A stretch of DNA of 20,710 nt from CAJQQY01 sp964352225 (GCA_964352225.1 CAYGRM010000080.1:1-20710), one strand, 5' to 3'. Shown: positions 1-8,163, numbered from the stretch's first letter. Numbers and translations: made by a program. The notes: generated by a model not told the origin, from the letters alone.

Positions 1-3000
1 CGGCAATAATTACTAATGAAGATTGTGGAAATGGACAAGGTTCGATAGAGATTGGAATTATTGGAAATGTAGATAATTATAATTTTATCTGGACACCAAA
101 TATAGGTGATTCTACTTTTGTAAATAACTTGAATGAAGGAACTTATCAATTAAGTATTCAAAATATATTAGATGCAACTTGTGCTTTAGATACTTCATTT
201 ACAGTTGGAAATAATATCGTGGAACCAGTTGCCGCAGTTGTTTCTAATCAACCAGCATCTTGTGCAGGTTCAAATGGAAGAGTCATTTTCCAACCAATCA
301 ATTTAATCTACGATTGGGGTAATGGCGTTTTTGGATTTTCTAATGAAAATCTTGCAGCGGGAAGTTATGATGTAACTGTTTCAGATAGTTCAGGATGTTC
401 TATAATTATTACGGTTGTAGTTGCAAGTGAAAATCCATTAGAAGCAATTGCTGATGTAACTCAAGCAGGTTGTGACGGCGGAACAACAGGAAGTGCTGGA
501 ATCGAGGTAAATAATGGAGTTGGTGATTTTGATTTTATCTGGAATGATGGAAATACCGATAGTTTAAGAATAGATTTAGCACTTGGAAATTATAGTGTTA
601 CCGTGACTGATAATGGGACAGGTTGTACCGCAACCACTTCATTTATTATAATTCAAGTTACCCCGGGTGAAGCTACTTTAATGTTGCAAGACACGATTGT
701 TTATACTACATGTGTCGGATCAGATGATGGTGAAGTTCAATTTTTTGCGAATTATTCTCCATTTTTCCAACACCCAGCTTCAATGATTTTGACAAATTCT
801 ACAACAGGAGCAGTTGAGACAAATGGAGATTTATCTCCTGGTAATTATTGTATAACTATCGAGGATGCCAATGGATGTTTTATCACCGAGAAATGTTTTG
901 AAGTAATTGAGCCAGCACAAATTTCGATTACCACAAATGTAATTGGAGTATCATGTACTTCAAACGGATCGATAAGTATCAATAATGTAACCGGTGGAAC
1001 TCCAGGTTATACTTATGATTGGGGACATATTGTAGGAACCGATGATCCTCAAAATTTAGTCAACTTACCAGCCGGTTCTTATGACCTTACGGTAACCGAT
1101 GCAGTTGGATGTTTGACGGAACTGGTTATCCTAGTTCCTGATGATTGTGGTTGTATTGATCCTCAAATTGCCTTAATCGAAGTAGATGAAGAAAATTGTA
1201 GTATGGCAAATGGAGCGATTGAAATTACGATGCAAGGAGCTATAAGTAATTATAATTTCGATTGGTCAATCACCGGTGGAGGAAATACTCCAATTGCAAA
1301 TAACTTAATTGCAGGTGATTATACGGTGACAATTGCAGATGCAAATAATCCAAGTTGTTTCATTGTTCATAATATTACAGTTCAAGCAATTGATGGATTA
1401 ATAGTTGACATGATTACTTCTCCAGCAGATTGTAATGAATCTAATGGACAAGTAACGTTGGAACCTTCTAGTTACATCTACGAATGGGAAGATGGAATTT
1501 TTGGAAATACTCGAAATGATTTAGCAGAAGGAACTTATACGATAACAGCTACAGATGGTGGTAATTGTGCAACTGAATATGATGTTGTAATTGTGGCAGA
1601 AGCAAATTGTTTGACTACAGATACACTTTACTTTACCACATTTGTAAATATTTCGATAGATACTATTTGTATAGACCTTTCTGAATTACCAGGTACATTT
1701 GGGGCAACACTTCCGTGTAGCGATCCTGCTAATGGAACAGTAATCATTAACTCGTTAGATAGTTGTTTAACTTATATTCCTGATCCTGGTTTTATAGGCC
1801 AAGATACATCTTGCGTAGTAGCTTGTGATCAAAATGGAGTTTGTGATACGACAATTATTATTATCAATGTGATTCCTGATTGTGATGATTTTATTACGAC
1901 AAGTTCAGTTAATTTGAATACGGATAATTGTGATAGTTTATTTAATATTTGTTTAGAAATTCCATTTGCAGATATTTCAAATTATTCAATTACACGTAAT
2001 GGAGCAAATTATAATGGTTCATTAGATAGTTGTGATAATAGTGAAACTCAAATTCAATTAGGAGTAGGAACACACCAAATGATTTTTACTGAAAATACCA
2101 CAGGTTGTCAAGATACTGTAATCGTTTGGATTACTTGTAATGCTCCACCATGTGTTGATAACAATATAATTACAGAAGACTCCATTACAATTTATACCAA
2201 TGATTGTAACGAGCCAGGAGATTACTGTTTAGATGTATCATTGGACAATATTTTGAATTATACCATTATGTCTAATGGGGAATTATATAATGATCTCTTC
2301 GGAGGATGTGATTTCGATAGTATTGTTTCATACTCATTTTTTGTACTTCCTGGGCAAGGAAATTTCGGTCCATACCAATTGGATTCATGGATGTTAAATG
2401 GAGAAGTTCATACGACTACGTTTATGACGATTTCAGAATTAGTTAGCTTAATGAATATTTGGGATCCAATAAGTGAATGGGTGTTTGATCCAAGTACTTT
2501 TATGATTACTGGAGGAAATACTCAAAATAATTTTGGTCAAATGTTGATTACGCAAATCAATACAGGCGCAACAGCAGTCATCGAAGTAAATGCGAATCTC
2601 GAACCAACTGCGACTGAAATCTATCTTGATCCAGGAATCAATGAAGTAATAGTTACAAATAATATTACAGGGTGTATTGATACAGTTACAGTAACGGTGA
2701 CTTGTGTAGGACTTGATATATTAATGGATACCATCTTGGTAAATACGATTGATACCATGTGCATTCCAACTGATGAGTTGATGGGAACAATCGTTAGTTA
2801 CGAAAACGATTGCGAAGATTCATCTGGAGAATTTGTTATCTTTAGTCAAATAGACGGAGAATGGTGTGTACAATATGAAGGAGTAGAAGTAGGAGTAGAT
2901 AGTGCTTGTGTAGTCATTTGTGATGATCTTGGAATATGTGATACCACTTATTTGTATGTAACAGTTGTCGAACCAATTGTATCGGATACTTTACCTGATG

Positions 3001-3539
3001 CAGTTGCTGATGTCGATACTTTACGAATAAATACTTCGACTATTGTTGAAGTGATGGTCAATGATAGCATCAATGGAACATTCGATACCGTCTATATTTT
3101 GCAACAACCAACCTTTGGAACTGCCATTATGGATAGTGGTGGAACGATCACTTATACACCAAATGAAGACTACTGTGATACCGCCATTCCTGATGAAATG
3201 ACTTATGTGCTTTGCAACACATCTGGCTGTGATACCACGACAGTTTCATTTTATGTGACTTGTAGCGACTTGATAATTTATACAGGATTCTCTCCAAATG
3301 GAGATGGGGTGAATGATTTATTTTATATCGAAGGAGTAGAAAATTTCCCTAATAACGAGTTAAATATTTTCAATCGTTGGGGTAATGAAGTTTATTTCGA
3401 GAAAGGATATTTGAATACGTGGGATGGAACATGGAATGGAAAAATCCTTCCTGATGGAACTTACTTCTACGTTTTCCAATATGAAAATGGAGGTGGTGAA
3501 ACCATTGAGGAAAGTGGTTACATCCAAATACATAGATAA
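1..3539 (+). CDS. Giant SprB-repeat surface protein with type B T9SS (gliding motility-associated) C-terminal domain, 5' partial
   Basis: The frame is open from base 3 through the left edge, so the true start lies upstream; a TTG at 129 is only an internal codon. Nucleotides 1-1610 hold at least seven SprB-like repeats, each ending in a pattern like NLxxGxYxVTVxDxxGC (for example around 348-398, and last around 1519-1569). Nucleotides 1610-2980 hold two kinds of Cys-rich modules in the order A-B-B-A. An Ig/cadherin-like domain follows (about 2998-3262). The last 90 residues (about 3268-3536) are a type B sorting domain: FSPNGDGVNDLF, IFNRWGNEVY, WDGTWNGK, LPDGTYFYVF. Family knowledge: such domains direct export by the type IX secretion system, and SprB-like proteins act as surface adhesins in gliding. 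Adhesin function here is inference. The stop TAA at 3537-3539 is followed by a strong terminator. Confidence 0.93.
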   Translation, partial: AIITNEDCGNGQGSIEIGIIGNVDNYNFIWTPNIGDSTFVNNLNEGTYQLSIQNILDATCALDTSFTVGNNIVEPVAAVVSNQPASCAGSNGRVIFQPINLIYDWGNGVFGFSNENLAAGSYDVTVSDSSGCSIIITVVVASENPLEAIADVTQAGCDGGTTGSAGIEVNNGVGDFDFIWNDGNTDSLRIDLALGNYSVTVTDNGTGCTATTSFIIIQVTPGEATLMLQDTIVYTTCVGSDDGEVQFFANYSPFFQHPASMILTNSTTGAVETNGDLSPGNYCITIEDANGCFITEKCFEVIEPAQISITTNVIGVSCTSNGSISINNVTGGTPGYTYDWGHIVGTDDPQNLVNLPAGSYDLTVTDAVGCLTELVILVPDDCGCIDPQIALIEVDEENCSMANGAIEITMQGAISNYNFDWSITGGGNTPIANNLIAGDYTVTIADANNPSCFIVHNITVQAIDGLIVDMITSPADCNESNGQVTLEPSSYIYEWEDGIFGNTRNDLAEGTYTITATDGGNCATEYDVVIVAEANCLTTDTLYFTTFVNISIDTICIDLSELPGTFGATLPCSDPANGTVIINSLDSCLTYIPDPGFIGQDTSCVVACDQNGVCDTTIIIINVIPDCDDFITTSSVNLNTDNCDSLFNICLEIPFADISNYSITRNGANYNGSLDSCDNSETQIQLGVGTHQMIFTENTTGCQDTVIVWITCNAPPCVDNNIITEDSITIYTNDCNEPGDYCLDVSLDNILNYTIMSNGELYNDLFGGCDFDSIVSYSFFVLPGQGNFGPYQLDSWMLNGEVHTTTFMTISELVSLMNIWDPISEWVFDPSTFMITGGNTQNNFGQMLITQINTGATAVIEVNANLEPTATEIYLDPGINEVIVTNNITGCIDTVTVTVTCVGLDILMDTILVNTIDTMCIPTDELMGTIVSYENDCEDSSGEFVIFSQIDGEWCVQYEGVEVGVDSACVVICDDLGICDTTYLYVTVVEPIVSDTLPDAVADVDTLRINTSTIVEVMVNDSINGTFDTVYILQQPTFGTAIMDSGGTITYTPNEDYCDTAIPDEMTYVLCNTSGCDTTTVSFYVTCSDLIIYTGFSPNGDGVNDLFYIEGVENFPNNELNIFNRWGNEVYFEKGYLNTWDGTWNGKILPDGTYFYVFQYENGGGETIEESGYIQIHR

Positions 3540-3540
3540 A

Positions 3541-3570
3541 AAAATGAAAGTTCAATTAAAATGAAAGTTC
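3541..3570 (+). repeat. Short direct repeat of 13 bases after the adhesin stop
   Basis: AAAATGAAAGTTC occurs at 3541-3553 and again at 3558-3570, a 17-base period, directly after the stop codon. It looks like a local duplication in the 3' untranslated region. No function can be assigned. Confidence 0.6.
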
Positions 3571-3660
3571 TGATTGAATAAAGAATATGGGAGTTTAGTC
3601 ATCATATAGATATCCAAAAAGGGAATTTTATTTTTGGAAACATCAATATGAAAATTGTCA

Positions 3661-3701
3661 ACCCGCTCAAGGTCGAAAGATCTTGGAGCGGGTTTTTTTA
3701 T
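3661..3701 (+). terminator. Rho-independent terminator after the adhesin gene
   Basis: ACCCGCTC pairs with GAGCGGGT. The stem continues inward as AAG/CTT and GTC/GAT around a GAAA loop with one bulged G, and is followed by a run of T. It lies about 120 bases after the adhesin stop. The rest of the 3540-3983 gap shows no further convincing signal. Confidence 0.9.
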
Positions 3702-3983
3702 TTCTCATTTGGATAGTTTCTAAACTTGAAATCTTAATACTACACACTTGGTAATTTCAATAATCTTTACGTCCCACTTTTATTATCTAGACAAAATAGA
3801 AACCTTAAAATAAGGGTACTGAAAAAAATCTGTGCAAGTGCCCAAGCTCCTACTTAGTATTTACTTTTCATCACATTATAATCCATTTAAAAAAAAGGAA
3901 AATAGCCTAGTTTAAAGTTAATTGACTAGAAAAATGTGACCAATCTGAAAAGATAAGTCTTTCTTTAAAATAAAATATTCCTC

Positions 3984-4682
3984 ATGAGAATAAAATGCAT
4001 CGTTCAAATCATTTCAAAGAAAGAGATAGACCAAATGCCAAATGCTTGGACTACTAAAGATTATTTATACATCATAGATAAATTAGGCTTTGAAAAGAAT
4101 TTGAAAGATTCTGCGATAGAAGAAATGGTTATGAAGTTAATCTCTGAGCAGACACCGGAGGTAATTGCTGAACTATTGTTAAGTTATAAGTTGAAAAATT
4201 ATTTAAGCAAAGGGGAAATCCAAAAACTCTCCCACGAAATACAGCAAGTTAAAATATCAGAAGAATATCCAGATATTTTTATCCAACGAGAACTATTCAA
4301 CATCAACCAATTACTTTTCAAATCATTTAAAGATGGTTTTCCAAGTTGTAAGGCTATCCAATTGGATATGACGCTCAAAGTAATTCCTATTACGTACATG
4401 AGAGATGAAAACTGGATCAATGAGATTATTATAAAAGCTTTATCTTCTGCATTGGGGAACCAATCAGCAATAGCGAAACTATATCATGAAGATATGATTG
4501 CCAAAAAAAGATTTCCTGAAGCCTCTGGAATTCTTTGGAAGACAGAAATAAGTAAATCTATGGATGGGTGTTTTGATATTCGGCTTTTTTCTTCTGAATA
4601 TTGGCTTCATAATTTGCAAACATCTGCTGCTTATGATACTACCATTGAAGTCTTGGAATTAAAAGAACTCTCTTATATGTGA
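3984..4682 (+). CDS. Hypothetical protein, 232 aa, unrecognised
   Basis: No family is recognised. The frame is a plausible gene: it is the only long frame here, has a normal residue mix, and lies between terminated neighbours. The protein is largely alpha-helical in appearance, without a signal peptide or membrane segment, so probably cytoplasmic. Residues 20-90 are rich in Lys/Glu/Leu (for example EMVMKLISEQTPEVIAELLL) and the C-terminal half has more aromatic residues. Two starts are possible: ATG 3984, or ATG 4035, which would give a protein beginning MPNAWTTKDYLYIIDKLG. The region between the two is rich in Lys and Ile and lacks a clear ribosome site, so the shorter form is quite possible. 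CorA follows 99 bases downstream on the same strand; a functional link cannot be shown. Confidence 0.7.
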   Translation: MRIKCIVQIISKKEIDQMPNAWTTKDYLYIIDKLGFEKNLKDSAIEEMVMKLISEQTPEVIAELLLSYKLKNYLSKGEIQKLSHEIQQVKISEEYPDIFIQRELFNINQLLFKSFKDGFPSCKAIQLDMTLKVIPITYMRDENWINEIIIKALSSALGNQSAIAKLYHEDMIAKKRFPEASGILWKTEISKSMDGCFDIRLFSSEYWLHNLQTSAAYDTTIEVLELKELSYM

Positions 4683-4781
4683 TTTACCGTTTCGATAAAT
4701 AATCATGATTCGATAATCCTTCCGTGGCATTCTTACTAATTGATATCGGTTCATATAATTCATTCAGAATAAAGTCTATTA

Positions 4782-5858
4782 ATGCACAATAAAGTTAAAT
4801 TTTTTATGAAAAAAGATAAAAAACATATTGGATTGTCTCCAGATGATTTAGTATTAATAGGCGAGAAGAAATCGGATGAGGTTTCAATTAGAATCATTGA
4901 TTTTGACCCAAATTTATTGGAGGAAGATGCCCTAAAAGCGATCAACGATGTCAAGAAATATAAAGCAAAAGATACGGTAACCTGGTTGAATATTGATGGT
5001 TTGCATAATACTACCGTCATGGAAGAAATATCAAAGGTATTCGGTTTAGAAAATATGATTCTTGCCGAAGTTTTGAATACACAAGCTAGACCTAAAGTGA
5101 TAGAGTTTGATAGTTGCATTTTCATTTCCATAAAAATGTTACAATCAGATATATCAACAGGTGCAATTTCAGTAGAAAATCTTAGCTTGATATTGACCGA
5201 TTCTGTACTCATCTCATTTCAAGAAAGAAAAGGAGATGTATTTGAACCGGTCAGAGAAAGAATTAGAAAACAGAAAAAGAGGATTAGAAATGGAGGTACA
5301 GATTATTTGACATTTGCTTTATTAGATGTTGTTATTGACAACTACTTATACGTACTAAGTTTGCTTGGAGAAAGGATTGAAGTATTAGAAGACAACCTAC
5401 TGGTCAACCCAAACGAATTAGTCATCAAAGAAATAAATAGTTACAAAAAAGAATTGAATTTTCTAAGAAAGAATATCAAACCATCTAAAGAAATGATTTC
5501 TTCCTTAGGTAAAATGGAGTCTGAGTTATTAAAGGAAACTACCATCATACACTTTAAAGAACTGGTGGATAATATCAGCCAAGCAAGCGATGCTTCTGAC
5601 AGTTTTCGGGAGATCTTATCAGATCAATTGAATATATATCATACGACCATTAGTAGTAAACTTAATGATATTATGAAGTTTCTAACCGTCTTTTCGGTTA
5701 TTTTCATACCCTTAACTTTTATCGCAGGAATCTATGGAACTAACTTTGAATTTGTTCCTGAATTAAAGTATAAGTATAGTTATTTTATCATGTGGGCTGT
5801 TATGATTGTAGTAGCTATTGGAATGTTGTTTTATTTTAGAAAGAGGAAATGGCTGTAA
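4782..5858 (+). CDS. corA: CorA-family divalent metal cation channel (Mg2+/Co2+ type) with GTN signature
   Basis: At 358 residues, this has the usual length of a Thermotoga-type CorA. The cytoplasmic N-terminal domain (about residues 1-240) contains the expected VTWLNIDGL and LAEVLNTQARPKVIEFD stretches, followed by the long stalk helix (about 250-297). Two C-terminal membrane helices follow (about 298-317 and 333-352), and the protein ends in a basic KRKWL tail as in the family. The signature loop between the helices reads YGTNF with G319, T320 and N321, then FVPEL; the common form is YGMNF. Family knowledge: a pentamer in the inner membrane that admits Mg2+ or Co2+, with the GxN loop selecting hydrated ions. 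The start is ATG 4782, with an alternative ATG at 4806. No riboswitch is visible in the 99 bases upstream. Confidence 0.93.
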   Translation: MHNKVKFFMKKDKKHIGLSPDDLVLIGEKKSDEVSIRIIDFDPNLLEEDALKAINDVKKYKAKDTVTWLNIDGLHNTTVMEEISKVFGLENMILAEVLNTQARPKVIEFDSCIFISIKMLQSDISTGAISVENLSLILTDSVLISFQERKGDVFEPVRERIRKQKKRIRNGGTDYLTFALLDVVIDNYLYVLSLLGERIEVLEDNLLVNPNELVIKEINSYKKELNFLRKNIKPSKEMISSLGKMESELLKETTIIHFKELVDNISQASDASDSFREILSDQLNIYHTTISSKLNDIMKFLTVFSVIFIPLTFIAGIYGTNFEFVPELKYKYSYFIMWAVMIVVAIGMLFYFRKRKWL

Positions 5859-6001
5859 ATCGTTTCGTCTTATGGTATTTATCATCAATAATAAAATAGG
5901 AGTCATCTGTAGTGATTTTTTCAAAGTATCACTTATCTTAATTATAGTATAAATTGCCCTTAAATCCTTTTGTTCATTCAAATAGCAATTTGGGAATAGT
6001 A

Positions 6002-6118
6002 TTTTAGACGCTGACTTTTTTATGACTTTATGATGTTTTTTTTTGCCAGCAAAAAATGGTTGGAATAATGTTAAACATAAAAGGTCATAAAAAATTCATA
6101 AAAAGTCAGCGTCTAAAA
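6002..6118. repeat. 117-bp foldback element (inverted repeat), MITE-like or structured RNA
   Basis: The left arm at 6002-6025 begins TTTTAGACGCTGAC, then T6 and ATGA. The right arm at 6096-6118 is its reverse complement except for one fewer T. The pairing can continue: the left segment 6016-6037 (T6 ATGAC TTTATGATG) also matches the complement of 6074-6094, so the right side carries about ten extra bases. No target-site duplication is obvious and no T-tract follows on either strand, so a simple terminator is unlikely. It lies in the 5859-6391 gap, which has no gene. Confidence 0.7.
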
Positions 6119-6164
6119 AAAAATCGGTAAGTGGTTATTTTCGTACTTAACTAAAATTTCAATT

Positions 6165-6203
6165 CCTCGTCAGCTTGCTGCGAGGTAGTTTAATAGTAAA
6201 CTA
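6165..6203. repeat. GC-rich hairpin followed by a second small hairpin
   Basis: CCTCG-T-CAGC-TT-GCTG-CGAGG (6165-6185) forms a nine-pair stem with one bulge in otherwise AT-rich DNA. It is followed immediately by TAGTTTA-ATAG-TAAACTA (6186-6203) and then a run of T, so the pair could act as a + strand terminator. A third small GC-rich hairpin lies at about 6240-6257 (CGGAC...GTCCG). The apex GCTTGC is shared with the hairpin at 17638-17657. Confidence 0.55.
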
Positions 6204-6391
6204 AAGATTTTTTTTCTTTAATATTAATCTCTCCAAAAGCGGACATCCTCCGTCCGATAACGAACACTTTCCTAGCTATATTTTTTTCAAAAAAATCATA
6301 AGTTGTTGATTATCAATGAGTTGTAAAAGTTGGCACATCCCTTGGACTTACTTTGGCATAACTCATTTAATCATTTTTAAAATAAATAACT

Positions 6392-6883
6392 ATGAAAAAT
6401 TTAAGTCCAAATAACCAAGTCATCATTTCTTTGATCATATGCCTAATTTCATTCGGATCACTTTATGGTCAAATGCCAATTCCTCCAACTCCACCAACTC
6501 CACCTATGATTGCTGATGCTTCTCAAAGCGTGCATAAAGTTAGCGTAAAAGTAAATGGAGATTATAATCACAGCGGAGACTTTGAAGGAACGACTAGAAT
6601 TTCTACCAATCAAAACTATCGATACACTTCCGTTTTTGAAGAAGATTTGACTGCTGAGATTGAAGCAGTTTTAATTCAAGAATTGGGTGAGCCATCGGTT
6701 GTTTCCAAAAATATTAAAAGATGGAATCATATAAATGGGAAAGAAATTAAAGATTTTCAAATTATGTTGCGAGATGGAAAAGTGAAAATAATTTACAAAA
6801 ATGGAACCCAAAAAGTGATGAAACAACTCAATAAAATAACCAAAGCAATTTGCAAAATCACCTATGAAAGTAATTGTGACTAA
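6392..6883 (+). CDS. Small secreted protein of unknown function, 163 aa
   Basis: The protein starts with a clear Sec signal peptide: a polar start, a hydrophobic core IISLIICLISFGS and a likely cleavage near SLYG-Q at residue 26. A short proline-rich linker follows (residues 29-39, PIPPTPPTPP), from a small repeated DNA word. The mature domain (about 45-163) mixes beta-type stretches (VHKVSVKVNGDYNHSGDF, YRYTSVFEED) with a helical and basic C-terminal part. The mature part has two cysteines, C154 and C162, that could form a disulfide. No family is recognised, and there is no lipobox and no T9SS tail, so a periplasmic location is most likely. Upstream at 6348-6355 the sequence TTACTTTG is one base off the Bacteroidota -7 box. 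A strong terminator lies 109 bases after the stop. Confidence 0.75.
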   Translation: MKNLSPNNQVIISLIICLISFGSLYGQMPIPPTPPTPPMIADASQSVHKVSVKVNGDYNHSGDFEGTTRISTNQNYRYTSVFEEDLTAEIEAVLIQELGEPSVVSKNIKRWNHINGKEIKDFQIMLRDGKVKIIYKNGTQKVMKQLNKITKAICKITYESNCD

Positions 6884-6991
6884 AGATATATTTCATCCTT
6901 CTTCAAGTTTTGTGAAAAACGTCTAACGTAAAACGTCCATCGTCAAACGTCAAATAATTTTTCCGTTTTTTTTAGTTGATAAATTAATTGG

Positions 6992-7034
6992 AAGCTGAAT
7001 CGATAACTCTCGAGTTATGGTTCAGCTTTTTTTT
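6992..7034 (+). terminator. Rho-independent terminator
   Basis: AAGCTGAA (6992-6999) pairs with TTCAGCTT (7021-7028). Inside it ATAACTC pairs with GAGTTAT around a TC turn, and eight or more T follow. It ends the transcript of the small secreted protein gene. Confidence 0.9.
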
Positions 7035-7078
7035 ATTTGTCAAATATTAGACAAAACAAGCAGCATTTCCCAATCTGA

Positions 7079-7417
7079 AACGGTCATCTTAAAGTATACC
7101 TTAAAACAAAAAAGATACCTCCCTATGAAAAAGATGTTACCGTTTTTTTTCCAATAAAAAATAACCTCCAAGTTGAAATAACTCCAACCGTCACAAATGA
7201 CGAAGTGCGAGTAAGTTACGTTTTGGAAAAAATAACTCCAGTTTCTCTTCAAATTTATAATGTTAGAGGAGTATTGTTACAAGACTTTGATTTGGGGAAA
7301 AAAGAAGTGGGTAAGCATGTGGAGAATTTGAGTTTAAAAGATTTTTCCGAAGGAGTTTATTTTGTTTTTGTAAAAACGGAAGAGGGGAGTGCGATAAGGA
7401 AAATTGTGAAAATGTGA
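7079..7417 (+). pseudogene. Orphan type A T9SS sorting domain, remnant of a secreted protein gene
   Basis: The frame is open from 7079, after a TGA at 7076-7078, to the stop TGA at 7415-7417. It encodes about 112 residues that end as a type A T9SS C-terminal domain (Por secretion tail): VEITPTVTNDEVRVSYVLE, SLQIYNVRGVLLQDFDLG, FSEGVYFVFVKTEEGSAIRK. The only in-frame start codon is a GTG at 7205, which lies inside the conserved domain, and no ATG or signal peptide precedes it in frame. An ATG in another frame at 7125 (MKKMLPFFF, then stop) meets this frame at a run of eight T, so a slip there is conceivable. The best reading is the 3' end of a cargo gene whose body has been lost. Expression as a short protein is possible but unlikely. 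Confidence 0.65.
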
Positions 7418-7445
7418 TGGGAATAACGAATATCGAACAAGGAAC

Positions 7446-7508
7446 AAGGATTTGAGAAGTTTGTCCCCAAGGTTAGGTCTACTTTGTGGGTAAACTTCTC
7501 AAATCCTT
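7446..7508. repeat. Large hairpin with 17-bp perfect stem (about 21 bp with wobble pairs)
   Basis: AAGGATTTGAGAAGTTT (7446-7462) is the exact reverse complement of 7492-7508. Two G-T wobbles and two C-G pairs extend the stem inward to 7466/7488, leaving a loop of about 21 bases. No T-tract follows on either strand, so it is not a typical terminator. The left flank carries the words AACGAATATCGAACAAGG and ACAAGG. It could be a REP-like or MITE-like unit, or a structured RNA. Confidence 0.65.
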
Positions 7509-7620
7509 ATTCAATATTGGAAATTTAAAAATCAAAACATTGAAAAAACAAAAAGCCCTGACTCCTGACTCGAGAGCTTGCGACCAACCTCACACCTGAC
7601 TCCACACCAACTAAAAAAAG

Positions 7621-7652
7621 AAAAAGCACCCTGTTGTCAGAGCGCTTTTCAA
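7621..7652 (-). terminator. Rho-independent terminator of the PUR-family gene
   Basis: Read on the minus strand, AAAAGCGCTCTG pairs with CAGGGTGCTTTT around ACAA, with two G-T wobbles, and a T-rich tract follows. It lies about 30 bases after the stop of the gene at 7682-8113. Confidence 0.8.
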
Positions 7653-7681
7653 ATAACCTATTTAAAATCAAATCACATTTC

Positions 7682-8113
7682 TTACCAAGAAATATCGTCT
7701 TCTGATTCAATCTCTTTCTCTTCCACTTCTTCTGACGATGTTTCAGTTGTTGTACCTTCTTCTCCTTCTTCTGGTTCAACCCAGGTACCTGCATCCATAG
7801 CAGCTCTTTTTTCTTCCCACTCAGCTTGTCTTCTATCAAATTCTTCATAATCATAATCAGGCATTAGATCATTTTTGATATAATCGATTGCCTCATTTAA
7901 TCCTTCTTGGAATCTGTTGAAGTCCTCTTTGTAAAGGAAAATTTTGTGTCTCTCATATCCGTCACCATTAATTCTTCTGGTGCTTTCGGTGAGAGTTAGA
8001 TAATAGTCATCACCTTTCGTTTGGCGCACATCAAAAAAATAAGTTCTTCGCTTACCAGCTCTTACTTTCTTGGAAAACACACTTTCGAACTTTCTTTGGT
8101 TTTCGTTATCCAC
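7682..8113 (-). CDS. PUR-family DNA/RNA-binding protein (DUF3276)
   Basis: 143 residues, typical for the family in Bacteroidota. The PUR-like domain covers about residues 10-82, with the characteristic FSKKVRAGKRRTYFFDVR start, then DDYYLTLTES and a helix FNRFQEGLNEAIDYIKNDL. A charged linker (88-108) and a strongly acidic tail (112-143) with many Glu follow; acidic tails occur in small nucleic-acid-binding proteins. Family knowledge: such single-repeat PUR proteins bind single- and double-stranded nucleic acid; a regulatory or chaperone role here is inference. The start is GTG at 8111-8113, with no ATG between it and the stop codon a few codons upstream. It has its own promoter at 8164-8193, between it and the ABC exporter gene 101 bases upstream, and its own terminator. 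Confidence 0.9.
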   Translation of the reverse strand: MDNENQRKFESVFSKKVRAGKRRTYFFDVRQTKGDDYYLTLTESTRRINGDGYERHKIFLYKEDFNRFQEGLNEAIDYIKNDLMPDYDYEEFDRRQAEWEEKRAAMDAGTWVEPEEGEEGTTTETSSEEVEEKEIESEDDISW

Positions 8114-8163
8114 GATTCGTTAGTTTGGTTGAAAAATAGTTCTCGAATAATAATTATTCTCTA

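Noticed and set aside
4760..5212. 150-residue frame on the minus strand opposite corA
   Set aside because: It overlaps a clear CorA coding region for its whole length, shows no recognisable domain, and its residue mix is that of an antisense shadow.
6002..6118. corA transcription terminator
   Set aside because: The inverted repeat is followed by an A-run, not a T-run, on the + strand, and the minus strand also lacks a T-tract.
6915..6950. Possible CRISPR-like or iteron array of ACGT words
   Set aside because: Units are only 6-9 bases with irregular spacing and no spacers or cas genes; there is no sign of a replication origin.
7525..7854. Frames on both strands overlapping the PUR-family gene (7525-7854 minus, 7578-7850 plus)
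   Set aside because: Their Lys-rich or Ser-rich compositions come from reading the acidic Glu tail of the PUR gene in other frames; the - one also runs through the terminator.
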